From Alteromonas confluentis (GTDB lineage: Bacteria; Pseudomonadota; Gammaproteobacteria; Enterobacterales; Alteromonadaceae): a stretch of DNA of 64,000 nt. The notes below the pieces were generated by a model, which ran no database searches, was not told the origin of the DNA, and saw nothing but the letters and a program-made list of their open reading frames with translations. This document shows positions 26,720-36,298 of this stretch, in pieces. A program made the translations under genes and the position numbers. The stretch covers positions 62,001-126,000 of the forward strand of contig NZ_MDHN01000021.1 of assembly GCF_001757105.1 (NCBI RefSeq). The letters are read 5' to 3'. How positions within the stretch are numbered: position 1 is the stretch's first letter; each line of letters begins with the position of its first letter.

Positions 26720-27100
26720 CTACTCTACTAAACCCGCCTTTTTCGCCATGCTTTCCATTTCCTTGCAGGAAGCCGGCGTAGTACCAGATTCAAAGTCACT
26801 ACACGACACACTTTGCATTTCGGTGAGACACTGTGTGCCTTTTTCAATTAAGTCATCGTGCTCGCTGAACTTTTCCTCAAACATCTGAGGCACATACTGC
26901 GCGCACATTTGCGAAGACATGTTGTCGACCATCTTTTGCATTTGCGGTGGCACATTACCGCCCATTTCCTTTTCCATTTTCTCGCTGATGCACATTTTCA
27001 TTTTGTCGCAGAAACCTGCTGCCGCAGCTTTATATTCTTCAACACCCGCAATGGCATTAGATGCCAGTAATAACGTAGTAACAACCAGAAGTTTTCTCAT
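26720..27100 (-). CDS. Small secreted Cys- and Met-rich protein, unknown function
   Basis: 126 aa with a signal peptide (MRKLLVVTTLLLASNAIA). The mature protein has six cysteines (in GFCDKM, KMCIS, QMCAQ, TQCLT, VSCSD, ASCKE) and many Met and Lys residues, and looks helical. The cysteine pairs suggest disulfide-linked helical hairpins in the periplasm. A GAGGT site abuts the ATG. I do not recognise a named domain. It is convergent with the dUTPase gene and separated from the acyl-CoA synthetase by its own promoter region. Confidence 0.7.
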   Translation of the reverse strand: MRKLLVVTTLLLASNAIAGVEEYKAAAAGFCDKMKMCISEKMEKEMGGNVPPQMQKMVDNMSSQMCAQYVPQMFEEKFSEHDDLIEKGTQCLTEMQSVSCSDFESGTTPASCKEMESMAKKAGLVE

Positions 27101-27222
27101 ACCTCTTTCCCTGTAAGTGGTTCGCTAGATGATGCTTTCTAATCTTTGGCACAGCTTTACTTAGCCCAGCTTAGCTGTTCAAGTTATCTGAACAAAAAAC
27201 AACCTTCAATAATACTTAACTA

Positions 27223-28893
27223 TTATTTTACCCATACTACAGAATCGGTATAGCTACCCATAATCACATCCCGGAATTTGTCTTCGAGAATATGGCGCTT
27301 CACTTTCAGTGTGGGCGTAAGCAATCCATTCTCTATAGTCCATTCCTCTGGCATCACTACAATGCGGTCTAATTTCTGGTGGCTCTCAAGGGTGCTATTA
27401 AGGGCGGTGAGCGTGCTTTGCAGGCGGGTTTCCTGCGTAAGTTTCGGCTGTAACGCGCCTTTTTCACCCAGCACAACCAAGGCAATGGGTTGTGGCAGCC
27501 CGGTGCCCACCACACACACCTGCTCGACAAGATCATTTTCCATGATCCTCGCTTCAATGGGCGCAGGCGTAACATATTTGCCCTTTTCCGTTTTAAAGAT
27601 ATCTTTCAGTCGCCCGGTAATGCGCACAAAGCCGTCGTTATCTATGGCGCCTTTGTCACCGGTTTTAAGGAAGCCATCCGGGGTAAGCACTTCTGCCGTT
27701 TTTACCGGGTCCAGGTAATACTCCACCATGTTACAAGGCGACTTCACCTGAATTTCGCCGTCTTCGCCAATACGGATATTCACGCCACGGTAAGCAGAAC
27801 CGATACACCCAATTTTGTCACTTCGAAAGGGGACGCAAGCAGTGCCGTAGGCGCTGTTCTCTGTCATGCCCCAACCTTCGCTGATAGGAATACCAATTTT
27901 GTTAAACCATGAGATGATCGCGGGTGCAAGAGGCGCAGAGCCACTGGCAAATAACCGGGCCTGCGACAATCCAAGCCCCTGCTGAATTTTGTTTTTCACC
28001 ATGCTGCTAATAAACGGAATTTTCAGCAACAACGACAATTTTTTCTGTGGTATTTTCGCCAGAATGCCTTGTTGGAACTTTGTCCACAGGCGAGGTACAG
28101 AAATAAATAACGTGGGCTGACAATGCACGACATCACGTTGGAACGTATCGAGAGATTCCACAAAATAAATTTTGCCACCAGAATAAAAGCTCGCCAGCTC
28201 CACCAGTACTCGCTCAGTAATATGCGCCAACGGCAAATAACTCATCATTCGGTCGCTGGCACAAAATGTAAGTGCTTCCAACGAATTGGCTGCCGCCCAA
28301 CACACCGACCTGAAGCTATGCACCACTCCCTTGGGTTCACCCGTACTGCCTGAGGTATAAATAATGGTCATAACATCGTCCAGACCGCGGTCTGGCGAAT
28401 CTGTCATAGGCGCACAGTCGATGAATTCCTCCCACTGTTGCCCTGCTGGTATATCAGGGTATGGAAACGCCACCGTGCGAAGGTTTGCAGGGATCGTCGG
28501 ATGCTGCAAGACAGGCTTATCAAGCTTGCCTACAAACAACAATTTGATGTCGGCATGACGGATAACAAAATTGAGAGTCTCACCGCCAGCGGAAGCAAAA
28601 ATTGGCACGGAGATGTGCCCTGCCATCATGATGCCCAAATCTGTGATAAACCACTCAACACAATTCTTAGCAAAGATCCCAATACGGGAGCCCGCTGGTA
28701 GGGCTAAGTCATCCAACCGCGTTGCGACACGACGGGCTAGGTCCATAATGCGAGAAAAGGAATAAGACTGGTAAAGCGCGTCTACCGGCTGCACCAGATA
28801 CGTTTCGTCAGGGCGTTCACGCTCCCAACGATACATCATGGCAAGTGGCGTCAGTAAAACTTGTTGATCTTCAGCAATGAAATCAGCACACAT
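27223..28893 (-). CDS. AMP-dependent long-chain acyl-CoA synthetase
   Basis: 556 aa. It activates a fatty acid to acyl-AMP and then acyl-CoA. The AMP-binding motif IIYTSGSTGEPKGVVHS (about residue 157) is intact, as are SEGWGMTE, the TGDKG motif with its Asp, and GRLKDIFKTEKGKYVTPAPIE with the hinge region. The lid Lys near the C-terminus (TLKVKRHIL) is present. It resembles the FAA1-like class often called FadD in databases; the chain-length preference is not visible. It stands alone with no beta-oxidation gene nearby. Confidence 0.9.
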   Translation of the reverse strand: MCADFIAEDQQVLLTPLAMMYRWERERPDETYLVQPVDALYQSYSFSRIMDLARRVATRLDDLALPAGSRIGIFAKNCVEWFITDLGIMMAGHISVPIFASAGGETLNFVIRHADIKLLFVGKLDKPVLQHPTIPANLRTVAFPYPDIPAGQQWEEFIDCAPMTDSPDRGLDDVMTIIYTSGSTGEPKGVVHSFRSVCWAAANSLEALTFCASDRMMSYLPLAHITERVLVELASFYSGGKIYFVESLDTFQRDVVHCQPTLFISVPRLWTKFQQGILAKIPQKKLSLLLKIPFISSMVKNKIQQGLGLSQARLFASGSAPLAPAIISWFNKIGIPISEGWGMTENSAYGTACVPFRSDKIGCIGSAYRGVNIRIGEDGEIQVKSPCNMVEYYLDPVKTAEVLTPDGFLKTGDKGAIDNDGFVRITGRLKDIFKTEKGKYVTPAPIEARIMENDLVEQVCVVGTGLPQPIALVVLGEKGALQPKLTQETRLQSTLTALNSTLESHQKLDRIVVMPEEWTIENGLLTPTLKVKRHILEDKFRDVIMGSYTDSVVWVK

Positions 28894-29111
28894 AGGCAGT
28901 ACATCCGTTTTTATAGGTATTGTGTCGACAGGTTAACATCAAACTTACAAAGCAGTGATAAAAATAGTGAGTGCATTCAACAGCACCTTGATTAATTATA
29001 GAACAATACACCACGCTTACCTGACTAACTTGCTACGCTTTTAGTCAGCAATCAGGCAACCATGCCTATCCTGGGAACACACCGGCGAAGGCATTCAGAC
29101 AAGGCAAGACT

Positions 29112-29564
29112 ATGCAAATCACCATCAATGGCAAGCAACATGATTACGACGGCGATCCCGCAATGCCGTTACTCTGGTTTATCCGTGACGACCTGAAAAT
29201 GAAAGGGACGAAATACGGTTGTGGTATGGCACTATGCGGTGCCTGTACGGTGCATGTGGAAGGCAATGCTGTTCGCGCCTGCCAGTTCCCCATGTCTGGG
29301 GCTGCCGGTAAATCTGTCACCACCATTGAAGGGCTGGATAAAGACCACGCTCACCCGCTGCAAATCGCTTGGGCAGAAGAAAACGTGCCGCAATGTGGCT
29401 ACTGCCAAAGCGGGCAGATCATGCAAGCCGCATCCTTGCTGTCTGCGAACCCGTCGCCTACCGATGAAGATATTGAGCGTGGCATGTCAGGCAATATTTG
29501 CCGTTGTGGCACCTACCCTCGCATTCGCTGTGCAATTAAGAAAGTCGCGGAGGCCGGAAAATGA
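29112..29564 (+). CDS. (2Fe-2S) subunit of a molybdenum oxidoreductase (IorA-like)
   Basis: 150 aa, xanthine dehydrogenase-family iron-sulfur subunit. The N-terminal plant-type ferredoxin cluster is formed by [17 protein letters not shown] (Cys at about 39, 44, 47) and the cysteine after the next turn (ACQF). The second cluster is formed by [12 protein letters not shown] and [12 protein letters not shown]. It passes electrons from the molybdenum subunit encoded next. Its stop overlaps the start of that gene (ATGA), so the two form an operon. Confidence 0.9.
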   Translation: MQITINGKQHDYDGDPAMPLLWFIRDDLKMKGTKYGCGMALCGACTVHVEGNAVRACQFPMSGAAGKSVTTIEGLDKDHAHPLQIAWAEENVPQCGYCQSGQIMQAASLLSANPSPTDEDIERGMSGNICRCGTYPRIRCAIKKVAEAGK

Positions 29565-31813
29565 GTATGCCTGAAATCATGAGCCGTCGGGATTTTCTTA
29601 AAAAGACCACAGCCACCGCTGGACTTACTTTGTCAGTGTCGATGCTGTCTGCCCAGCACGCGTTTGCAGCACAAGGCGCAGCCAGCGAAGCACTCGCGCC
29701 AAATGTATTTATCAATATTGCAGAAGATGGCATCGTGAACATCACTTGCCATCGCTCTGAAATGGGCCAGCAAATTCGCACCGCCATTGCACAGATTATT
29801 GCTGACGAGCTGGATGCTGACTGGGATAAAATCAATGTCATTCAGGCCCTCGGCGACCCTAAATATGGCGATCAGAACACCGATGGTTCCCGCAGTATTC
29901 GTCGTAATCTTGATCGCTTGCAGCTTGCCAGCGCGACAGCCGCGACGATGTTGAAACAAGCCGCCGCTAAAGGCTGGGGAGTTGATGCAGCTAGCTGTCA
30001 TTGCGAGAACCATCAGGTCGTGCATACCCCGAGTGGCCGTAAAGCCGACTTCGCCACACTGGTTGCGGTTGCCGCTTCTTTGCCGGTACCGGAAGAAGCG
30101 ACGGTGACGGTGAAGGAAAAGTCGAAATATAAATATGTGGGTAAACCGGTTGCCAGTATTGACCTTCCCGCTGTTGTTAGCGGTAACACCACCTATGGCC
30201 AGGATGTGGAACTCGATGGCATGTTGGTCGCCGTCATTGTACGCCCACCGGTTATGTTTACATCGCCTAAATCGGTAGACGACACTAAAGCCAAGCAAGT
30301 TAAAGGGGTAAAACACATTATTACTCTGCCAGCAGCGAAAGCACCGGCTGTGTTTAATCCTTTAGGCGGTGTCGCGGTAATTGCCGAGTCTACCTGGGCA
30401 GCCATGCAAGGCGCGAATGCGCTGGACATTGAATGGACATCAAACGAACACAGCGATTACAACCATGATGATGAGAAAGCCGCTCTGATCGCGTCGGCGC
30501 AAAAAGGCGGTGAAGTTGTTCGCACCAAAGGCGATGCGAAAAAAGCCCTGTCTGAAGCTGAAACCTTAATGGAAGCCACTTACTTTGTCCCCATGCTGGC
30601 TCAAGCTCCCATGGAACCGCCTGCTGCCACTGCCGTAGTGAATGGCGATAAAGTAGAAATATGGGCATGTACTCAGCATCCTCAAGCTGCTCGAAGCAAC
30701 GTGGCCGGCGCCCTTGGCGTTGCCGAAGAAAATGTAACGGTGAATGTAACGTTACTCGGTGGTGGCTTTGGTCGTAAATCGAAGCCAGATTATGTGGCAG
30801 AGGCCGCGATTCTGGCCAAACAGGTTGGCGCCCCAGTGAAACTTGTCTGGCGTCGCGAGGACGATATTCAGCATGGCTACTACCACGCTGTGAGTGCTCA
30901 GCATATTAAAGCCGTACAAGATGAAAATGGAAACACCACTACCTGGCATCATTGCACAGCGTTTCCTTCTATTTCCAGCACCTTTGCCCCCGGCGTTGAT
31001 ATGCCTAGCGGTGGCGAACTAGACCTCGGCTTTATCGACAACCCGTTCAATGTAGCCAACATGCAACTGGAAAAAGGCAAAGCGGTAAACCATGTGCGCA
31101 TCGGTTGGTTGCGAAGTGTGTGCAACGTTTTTCATGCCTTCGCCATCCAGAGTTTTGCTGATGAACTTGCCCATGCGGCAGGCAAAGACAGCAAGGCTCA
31201 CTTGTTACAGCTTATTGGCCCAGGACGCATTATCGACCTTACAGCGGAAAAGGCAGAACCCGGGAACTATGGTGAATCCTTAGAGAAATATCCGGTAGAC
31301 ACCACTCGCTTAATTAATGTTATTGAGCGGGTAACGAAAATGGCGAAATGGGATGACCGTAAAAAAGAGGGACGTTTTCTCGGTTTAGCGGCCCACCGTT
31401 CTTTTGTTAGCTATACGGCCACCGTGGTTGAAGTGGTTGTGAACGAAGATGGCACCTGGTCGATTCCGAAAACCTATATCAGTATCGACCCAGGCACGAT
31501 AGTTAACCCCGAGCACGTGAGAGCACAGTGTGAAGGTGGTTCCATTTTCGGTCTTAGCTGTGCCATGGGGCAAATCACGGCAACCGATGGTGCAGTAGAA
31601 CAGTCTAATTTCCATAATTACACCGTGGCGCGTATGCAACATGCGCCGAAAGAAATTGAAGTGGATATTGTTGAAAGTGATGCGCCACCAGCGGGTGTTG
31701 GTGAACCGCCCACGCCACCATTCGCACCAGCACTGGCAAATGCGCTTTTTGCTGCCACTGGCCAGCGAATTCGTGAACTGCCAATTCCAATGCGGCTGAA
31801 GAAAAACAGCTAA
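29561..31813 (+). CDS. Molybdopterin-binding subunit of an aldehyde/isoquinoline oxidoreductase (IorB-like)
   Basis: 750 aa. A twin-arginine signal (SRRDFLKK) sends the folded protein, with its partner, to the periplasm. Moco-binding segments are visible: [16 protein letters not shown] near residue 395, and the catalytic Glu region [23 protein letters not shown] near the end. This form (IorB/aldehyde dehydrogenase type) hydroxylates aldehydes or N-heterocycles; the substrate is unknown. The enzyme needs the cofactor made by the moa/moe genes at 9.2-11.8 kb. Confidence 0.88.
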   Translation: MSMPEIMSRRDFLKKTTATAGLTLSVSMLSAQHAFAAQGAASEALAPNVFINIAEDGIVNITCHRSEMGQQIRTAIAQIIADELDADWDKINVIQALGDPKYGDQNTDGSRSIRRNLDRLQLASATAATMLKQAAAKGWGVDAASCHCENHQVVHTPSGRKADFATLVAVAASLPVPEEATVTVKEKSKYKYVGKPVASIDLPAVVSGNTTYGQDVELDGMLVAVIVRPPVMFTSPKSVDDTKAKQVKGVKHIITLPAAKAPAVFNPLGGVAVIAESTWAAMQGANALDIEWTSNEHSDYNHDDEKAALIASAQKGGEVVRTKGDAKKALSEAETLMEATYFVPMLAQAPMEPPAATAVVNGDKVEIWACTQHPQAARSNVAGALGVAEENVTVNVTLLGGGFGRKSKPDYVAEAAILAKQVGAPVKLVWRREDDIQHGYYHAVSAQHIKAVQDENGNTTTWHHCTAFPSISSTFAPGVDMPSGGELDLGFIDNPFNVANMQLEKGKAVNHVRIGWLRSVCNVFHAFAIQSFADELAHAAGKDSKAHLLQLIGPGRIIDLTAEKAEPGNYGESLEKYPVDTTRLINVIERVTKMAKWDDRKKEGRFLGLAAHRSFVSYTATVVEVVVNEDGTWSIPKTYISIDPGTIVNPEHVRAQCEGGSIFGLSCAMGQITATDGAVEQSNFHNYTVARMQHAPKEIEVDIVESDAPPAGVGEPPTPPFAPALANALFAATGQRIRELPIPMRLKKNS

Positions 31814-31827
31814 CGTAACTTGTCACA

Positions 31828-31864
31828 AAAAAGCCCGGCTTACTTGACGTACGCCGGGCTTTTT
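31828..31864. terminator. Terminator between the oxidoreductase operon and the convergent sensor gene
   Basis: AAAAAGCCCGGC, loop, GCCGGGCTTTTT. A and T tracts on both sides fit use in both directions. Confidence 0.92.
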
Positions 31865-31879
31865 AATGTTCTGGGCCTG

Positions 31880-34800
31880 TTACCATTGTCTCATTAACAA
31901 AGACGGTATCATCACAGCATCGACAGGGCGGGAATAATAGTAACCCTGATGTAACAAGCACCCTTTATCTAGCAAATACTCAACCTGCTCACGGTTTTCC
32001 ACGCCTTCAGCGACACACCCCATGTTCAGACTTGTCGCCATGTTGATGGTGGCTACCACGAGCGTATCGCCGTCGCTTCCCATTTGAATATCGTCAACAA
32101 AGCTCTTATCTATTTTTAGCACCTGCAACGGGAATTTTTTCAAGTAACTCAAAGAAGAGTAGCCTGTTCCAAAGTCATCCAGCGCAAGCACAAAGCCAGC
32201 TTCAATAAAGCGGTTAACCTGACGCAGCGCACCTTCGGCATCATCCATCAAGATACCTTCGGTGAGCTCAAACCGTAATGCTTTACTGGGTAACCCGGCC
32301 TTTTCCAGCATGTCGACAACGCCATCCACATCAAAGTCGGTTTTAAAGTGCAGCGCTGATAGATTTATCGCAACGTAACCGTCGAACCCATCGGCATACC
32401 AGTCACGTAAATCGCTAATAGCGCGTTTCATCGCCATGCGGGTCACGTCGATGATGTACCTGAGTTCTTCCAGCACAGGAATGAATTCCGACGGATAAAG
32501 GGGAGGATCAGACAACGAGCATCGTAATAACAGCTCTACACCCACCGTTTTACCCGTTTTTGCGTTTACAATGGGCTGATACTGATTGTAGAAACCGTCT
32601 TCCTGATAAGCCTTTTTGACGCGATTTTCCAAAACGAGACGCTCTCTCACCCGGGCGTTCATCTCTTCGGTGAAATAACTAAATCCCGTCAGCGCATCTT
32701 TTTTCGCTGAGTACATGGCGACATCAGCATGTTTTAGCAATTCGGCTGGCTCTCGGGCATCATTAGGATAAAAAGATATGCCCACACTGGCAGAAACCCG
32801 CACGATTTCATCACCCAATGCGATAGGTGTTTCCACCGATTCGATCAATTGTCTGACAAACGCGCCAACAGCAACTTTGTCACTGACATTTTCCATCACG
32901 ATGACGAATTCATCTCCGCCTAACCGGGCCACAGTGTCGGTTTCACTGGAGAGGTTCAGCATGCGATTCGCCACCACACGCAACAGCTTATCGCCATAAT
33001 CGTGACCCAACGAATCGTTAATCCCTTTAAACCGATCTAGGTCGACAAATAAGATACCGACTTCCTGGCGCTGCTTACCCGCACGTTCAATTGCCTCTTC
33101 GAGCTTTTCGAGTAAGAGGGTTCGATTCACCAGTCCGGTGAGGCCATCGTAGTTAGCAATTTTAATCAGTTTGCGCTCTGCATTTTTTTGCTCGGTAATA
33201 TCTGACATGATGATCAGGTAGTGGTCTACATGGCTGTTCTGAGCATCACCAAAACCGGTTACCGAGACTTCGACGAGCACGTCGTAATGCCGGCCATCAG
33301 CGCCGGTTAGCCTTTCTTCGCTTTTCCAGAACTCGCCCGCATTCAGTGAGGTGACCTTCTCTTTTAACTTGTCCCCTAAGCGCGGGGAATTTTCGAACAT
33401 GCGACCAAGTTGACGCTCAAGACCTTTATTTCGCTCTATACCAAACGCCGCGCAACAGGAGGGGTTCACAGCCACGGGAACAAATTGACTGTCGAAAATC
33501 ATTACCCAATCGCGGGTATGTTGAAATGCGTCGCCAAACAGCTTTACCTGGTGCTGAACATCTTGCAAGCGTCGTAGCTGGCGCTGCCGGTGAAACAGAT
33601 ACGCACTGAGTAACACCAAGACTAAACAGGTATAAACGCCAAACGCTACCGGCGACCTTAATGGCGGATATGGCAAACTGAAAGACAATGACGCGGGAAG
33701 CAGCAACATATCGGTATTCTGCTTAAGCGGGGCGACTTCGAAATGGTATTCACCCGGTGCGAGGAAGGCAAAGTTCACACTGCCATTTTCGATAATCGAT
33801 TCGTTGACCACCGTATTCCCTCTCACCAGTTTATAGCGAAATTTTGTGTCTGACATATAGCTAGACGAAAGTGCAGAAAATTGTATGGTTAACCCAAAAT
33901 CACTGTGTTCAAAATTGATGTGCTCACCGCTGAAATTACGCAGCGGCTGGGTAATGGTGCGGGAGTCGAGTGAAACACCACTGATCACCATTTTTCTGAT
34001 ATTTATCGTTTTCGTGGTTGTTTCTGCACTTAACTTCGCTGGCTCGAAGAGGATAAAACCGGTTGTAGAGCCCAGTGCTATGCGGCCGTCCCGCAATCGA
34101 ATGCCAGCACCTTCGTTAAATTCTGACACCCTCACCTGTTCGCCGTAGCGGAAACGTTCCAAGGTGTCACTTAGCGGCTGATAGCGGGCGAAATAGCCAT
34201 GGGATGCAAACCAGATGTCGCCGGCATCGTCGGTAATAAGGCTGTAAACAATATCGGAGTAGAGTTTATTTTTCGAGGATAAAGCCTGTTTAACCTTAAA
34301 GGTTTTAGCATCGAGCCCTATTAATCCTTTATTGAGAAACCCTAACCACAACATGCCATGGGTGTCGACAACATAGGTAGACACAAAATTGAGTGTTTTC
34401 TGCATATCGTCAGACAGTGCGAACACCGTTTCAATGGACAGCGTCTGCGTATCGAGTTGATAGATCCCGTCGTTTAACGACAGTAATACTTTTCCGGGAT
34501 ACCCCGCACTTTCATCCAGAAACATGCCACCGTGCAGCGCGGATAATCCCTCTTCTTCAAGGGGAATTTCTTCAACGCGTTTTGTCGCAGGATCATAACG
34601 GTAGAAACCATGGGTCAGAAAATAAATCCGGCCTTGTTTGTCTCTGGCGCTACCAAAACACCAATCGCTGAATACCTTTTCTGCAAGCGGCGTGGTGAGC
34701 GGCATGTCAGTTAATTCGCCTGTATCTATAGAAAATTGTTTCAGGCTATTATTAATTTCGAGAATAAGTTTATTGGGGCCAGCGGGATGAATATCATTGA

Positions 34801-36094
34801 TTGACTGCATGGGAGATAAATAATCATCTTCATCAACCTGAAGAAAATGCTGGCTTTGCTGTGTTTTCAGGTTAAATCGCGTAAGACCGTTTTCGGTCCC
34901 CACCCACAAATCATCCCCTAGTTCCAAAAACGACCAGACAATATTGCTGGCAAGCGCAGGCTTACTATCACGGATGGTGTTTTGAAATGTCTCGATACTG
35001 AGTGGTTTGGCATACCAGAACAATAAGCCACCAAAGTTACTGCCTAACCAAAGGTTACCTAATTCATCGGGCAAAATAGCATGAATCGTTTTATCGGCCA
35101 GTTCTAATGACCCGGAGACCGGATTGAGAATATGTTCTGATTGCCATTCGTTTTCGATTTTTTCGAGCCTGTGCAGCCCTCGGTCTGTACCCAACCAGAA
35201 TTCGCCATGGATCCCTGGCACCACTGTCCAGATATTGCGGTTGTTCAATACCAGCTGGGTGTTTACATTAATTTCATCGTCAGTTGCCGTCAAAAAATCA
35301 TCGACATCGATGCTGAATAATCCCCCCACGGTACCCACAAATAGTTTATCTGCGGCGTATTGATACAGTACTTTGGCATTTTGCGTAGCCCGTGTTCGCG
35401 TTTGCTCATTCAGGTAATGAAGTTGTTTTACCGTTTGACCGTTGTCGTGTAACGAAGTTACATACAGCCGCGACGTGGTCGCAACGAAAAGCTGGTTGCC
35501 TATACTCTTGATATCTCTGATGGCTTCGTTAGCCGATAGCTCTTGTTCACTTAGGCGGAAAATATCAGTCGAAGTTTGTTTGTCTGGTGAGTAGCGAACC
35601 ACCACTTGATCTAAAGCGATGGCCATATCGCCGTTTGCCAGGTATTCGAAGGCATCTGCACTCTGCACCCAGTCGGGCTCTAGAAAATCAGCGACTTTCA
35701 ATACTTTCTGATAATTATCGGTTTTAAGATCAATGTAGAAAACGCCTTGATTGTCGGTGGAAATCCATAATCGATTCATGTCGTCGACAAACAGGTTACT
35801 GATCAGATTATTCACGAAAGCGCCTTCCGGTCCCTCAACAGTCACGAACCGATAACCATCCCAGCGACTCAAGCCCCCTTCGGTGGCTACCCAAATGAAC
35901 CCGTCTTTGTCACGCACAATATCGCGGACGCTATCCTGCGCCAGACCTTGTGCAGTCCCAAACTGTCTCAGAGCAGGATCTTTAATAACCGGAACAGCTT
36001 TAACTGATGTTGTAATCAAACACAGTTGCAGAAAGGAAAACAAACAGATTAAGTGTAGTTTTGCAGGTAGAAAGGAATGCCAGAGATTTTTCAT
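31880..36094 (-). CDS. Large sensor: beta-propeller, Y_Y_Y, TM, PAS, GGDEF and EAL
   Basis: 1404 aa from ATG at 36094 (a TTG start three codons earlier is possible). Order: signal peptide, about 700 residues of Reg_prop blades (repeats such as GLAQDSVRDIVRDKDGFIWVA and LWLGTDRGLHR), a Y_Y_Y-like domain, one transmembrane segment (about residue 820), a PAS domain with SDITEQK, GGDEF (ARLGGDEF intact, LDRFKGINDSLGHD) and EAL (ELLLR with DDFGTGYSSL and KIDKSFV intact). The periplasmic propeller probably senses a ligand and controls synthesis or breakdown of c-di-GMP in the cytosol. Both catalytic domains look competent. Confidence 0.9.
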   Translation of the reverse strand: MKNLWHSFLPAKLHLICLFSFLQLCLITTSVKAVPVIKDPALRQFGTAQGLAQDSVRDIVRDKDGFIWVATEGGLSRWDGYRFVTVEGPEGAFVNNLISNLFVDDMNRLWISTDNQGVFYIDLKTDNYQKVLKVADFLEPDWVQSADAFEYLANGDMAIALDQVVVRYSPDKQTSTDIFRLSEQELSANEAIRDIKSIGNQLFVATTSRLYVTSLHDNGQTVKQLHYLNEQTRTRATQNAKVLYQYAADKLFVGTVGGLFSIDVDDFLTATDDEINVNTQLVLNNRNIWTVVPGIHGEFWLGTDRGLHRLEKIENEWQSEHILNPVSGSLELADKTIHAILPDELGNLWLGSNFGGLLFWYAKPLSIETFQNTIRDSKPALASNIVWSFLELGDDLWVGTENGLTRFNLKTQQSQHFLQVDEDDYLSPMQSINDIHPAGPNKLILEINNSLKQFSIDTGELTDMPLTTPLAEKVFSDWCFGSARDKQGRIYFLTHGFYRYDPATKRVEEIPLEEEGLSALHGGMFLDESAGYPGKVLLSLNDGIYQLDTQTLSIETVFALSDDMQKTLNFVSTYVVDTHGMLWLGFLNKGLIGLDAKTFKVKQALSSKNKLYSDIVYSLITDDAGDIWFASHGYFARYQPLSDTLERFRYGEQVRVSEFNEGAGIRLRDGRIALGSTTGFILFEPAKLSAETTTKTINIRKMVISGVSLDSRTITQPLRNFSGEHINFEHSDFGLTIQFSALSSSYMSDTKFRYKLVRGNTVVNESIIENGSVNFAFLAPGEYHFEVAPLKQNTDMLLLPASLSFSLPYPPLRSPVAFGVYTCLVLVLLSAYLFHRQRQLRRLQDVQHQVKLFGDAFQHTRDWVMIFDSQFVPVAVNPSCCAAFGIERNKGLERQLGRMFENSPRLGDKLKEKVTSLNAGEFWKSEERLTGADGRHYDVLVEVSVTGFGDAQNSHVDHYLIIMSDITEQKNAERKLIKIANYDGLTGLVNRTLLLEKLEEAIERAGKQRQEVGILFVDLDRFKGINDSLGHDYGDKLLRVVANRMLNLSSETDTVARLGGDEFVIVMENVSDKVAVGAFVRQLIESVETPIALGDEIVRVSASVGISFYPNDAREPAELLKHADVAMYSAKKDALTGFSYFTEEMNARVRERLVLENRVKKAYQEDGFYNQYQPIVNAKTGKTVGVELLLRCSLSDPPLYPSEFIPVLEELRYIIDVTRMAMKRAISDLRDWYADGFDGYVAINLSALHFKTDFDVDGVVDMLEKAGLPSKALRFELTEGILMDDAEGALRQVNRFIEAGFVLALDDFGTGYSSLSYLKKFPLQVLKIDKSFVDDIQMGSDGDTLVVATINMATSLNMGCVAEGVENREQVEYLLDKGCLLHQGYYYSRPVDAVMIPSLLMRQW

Positions 36095-36298
36095 TGTTAT
36101 CAATAAGCGTCGCAGAACTTCAGAATGTCATCTGATTTAATTTATTCAGCTCTTTTGTTAACGCTGAAGCTAAAGAACCCTGCGTTAGTTTCTTTATTAA
36201 TGAGCTACTGTCGTGGTGGTATTTTACTCATAAATTCATGAAATGTAATCAAATCACAAAAAATACATCGACTTTCAATTAATAAAAAAAAAAGTCAG

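Noticed and set aside
29633..30316. 227-aa ORF antisense to the molybdenum subunit gene
   Set aside because: It is the shadow of a clear IorB-like coding frame, with no domain or ribosome site of its own.
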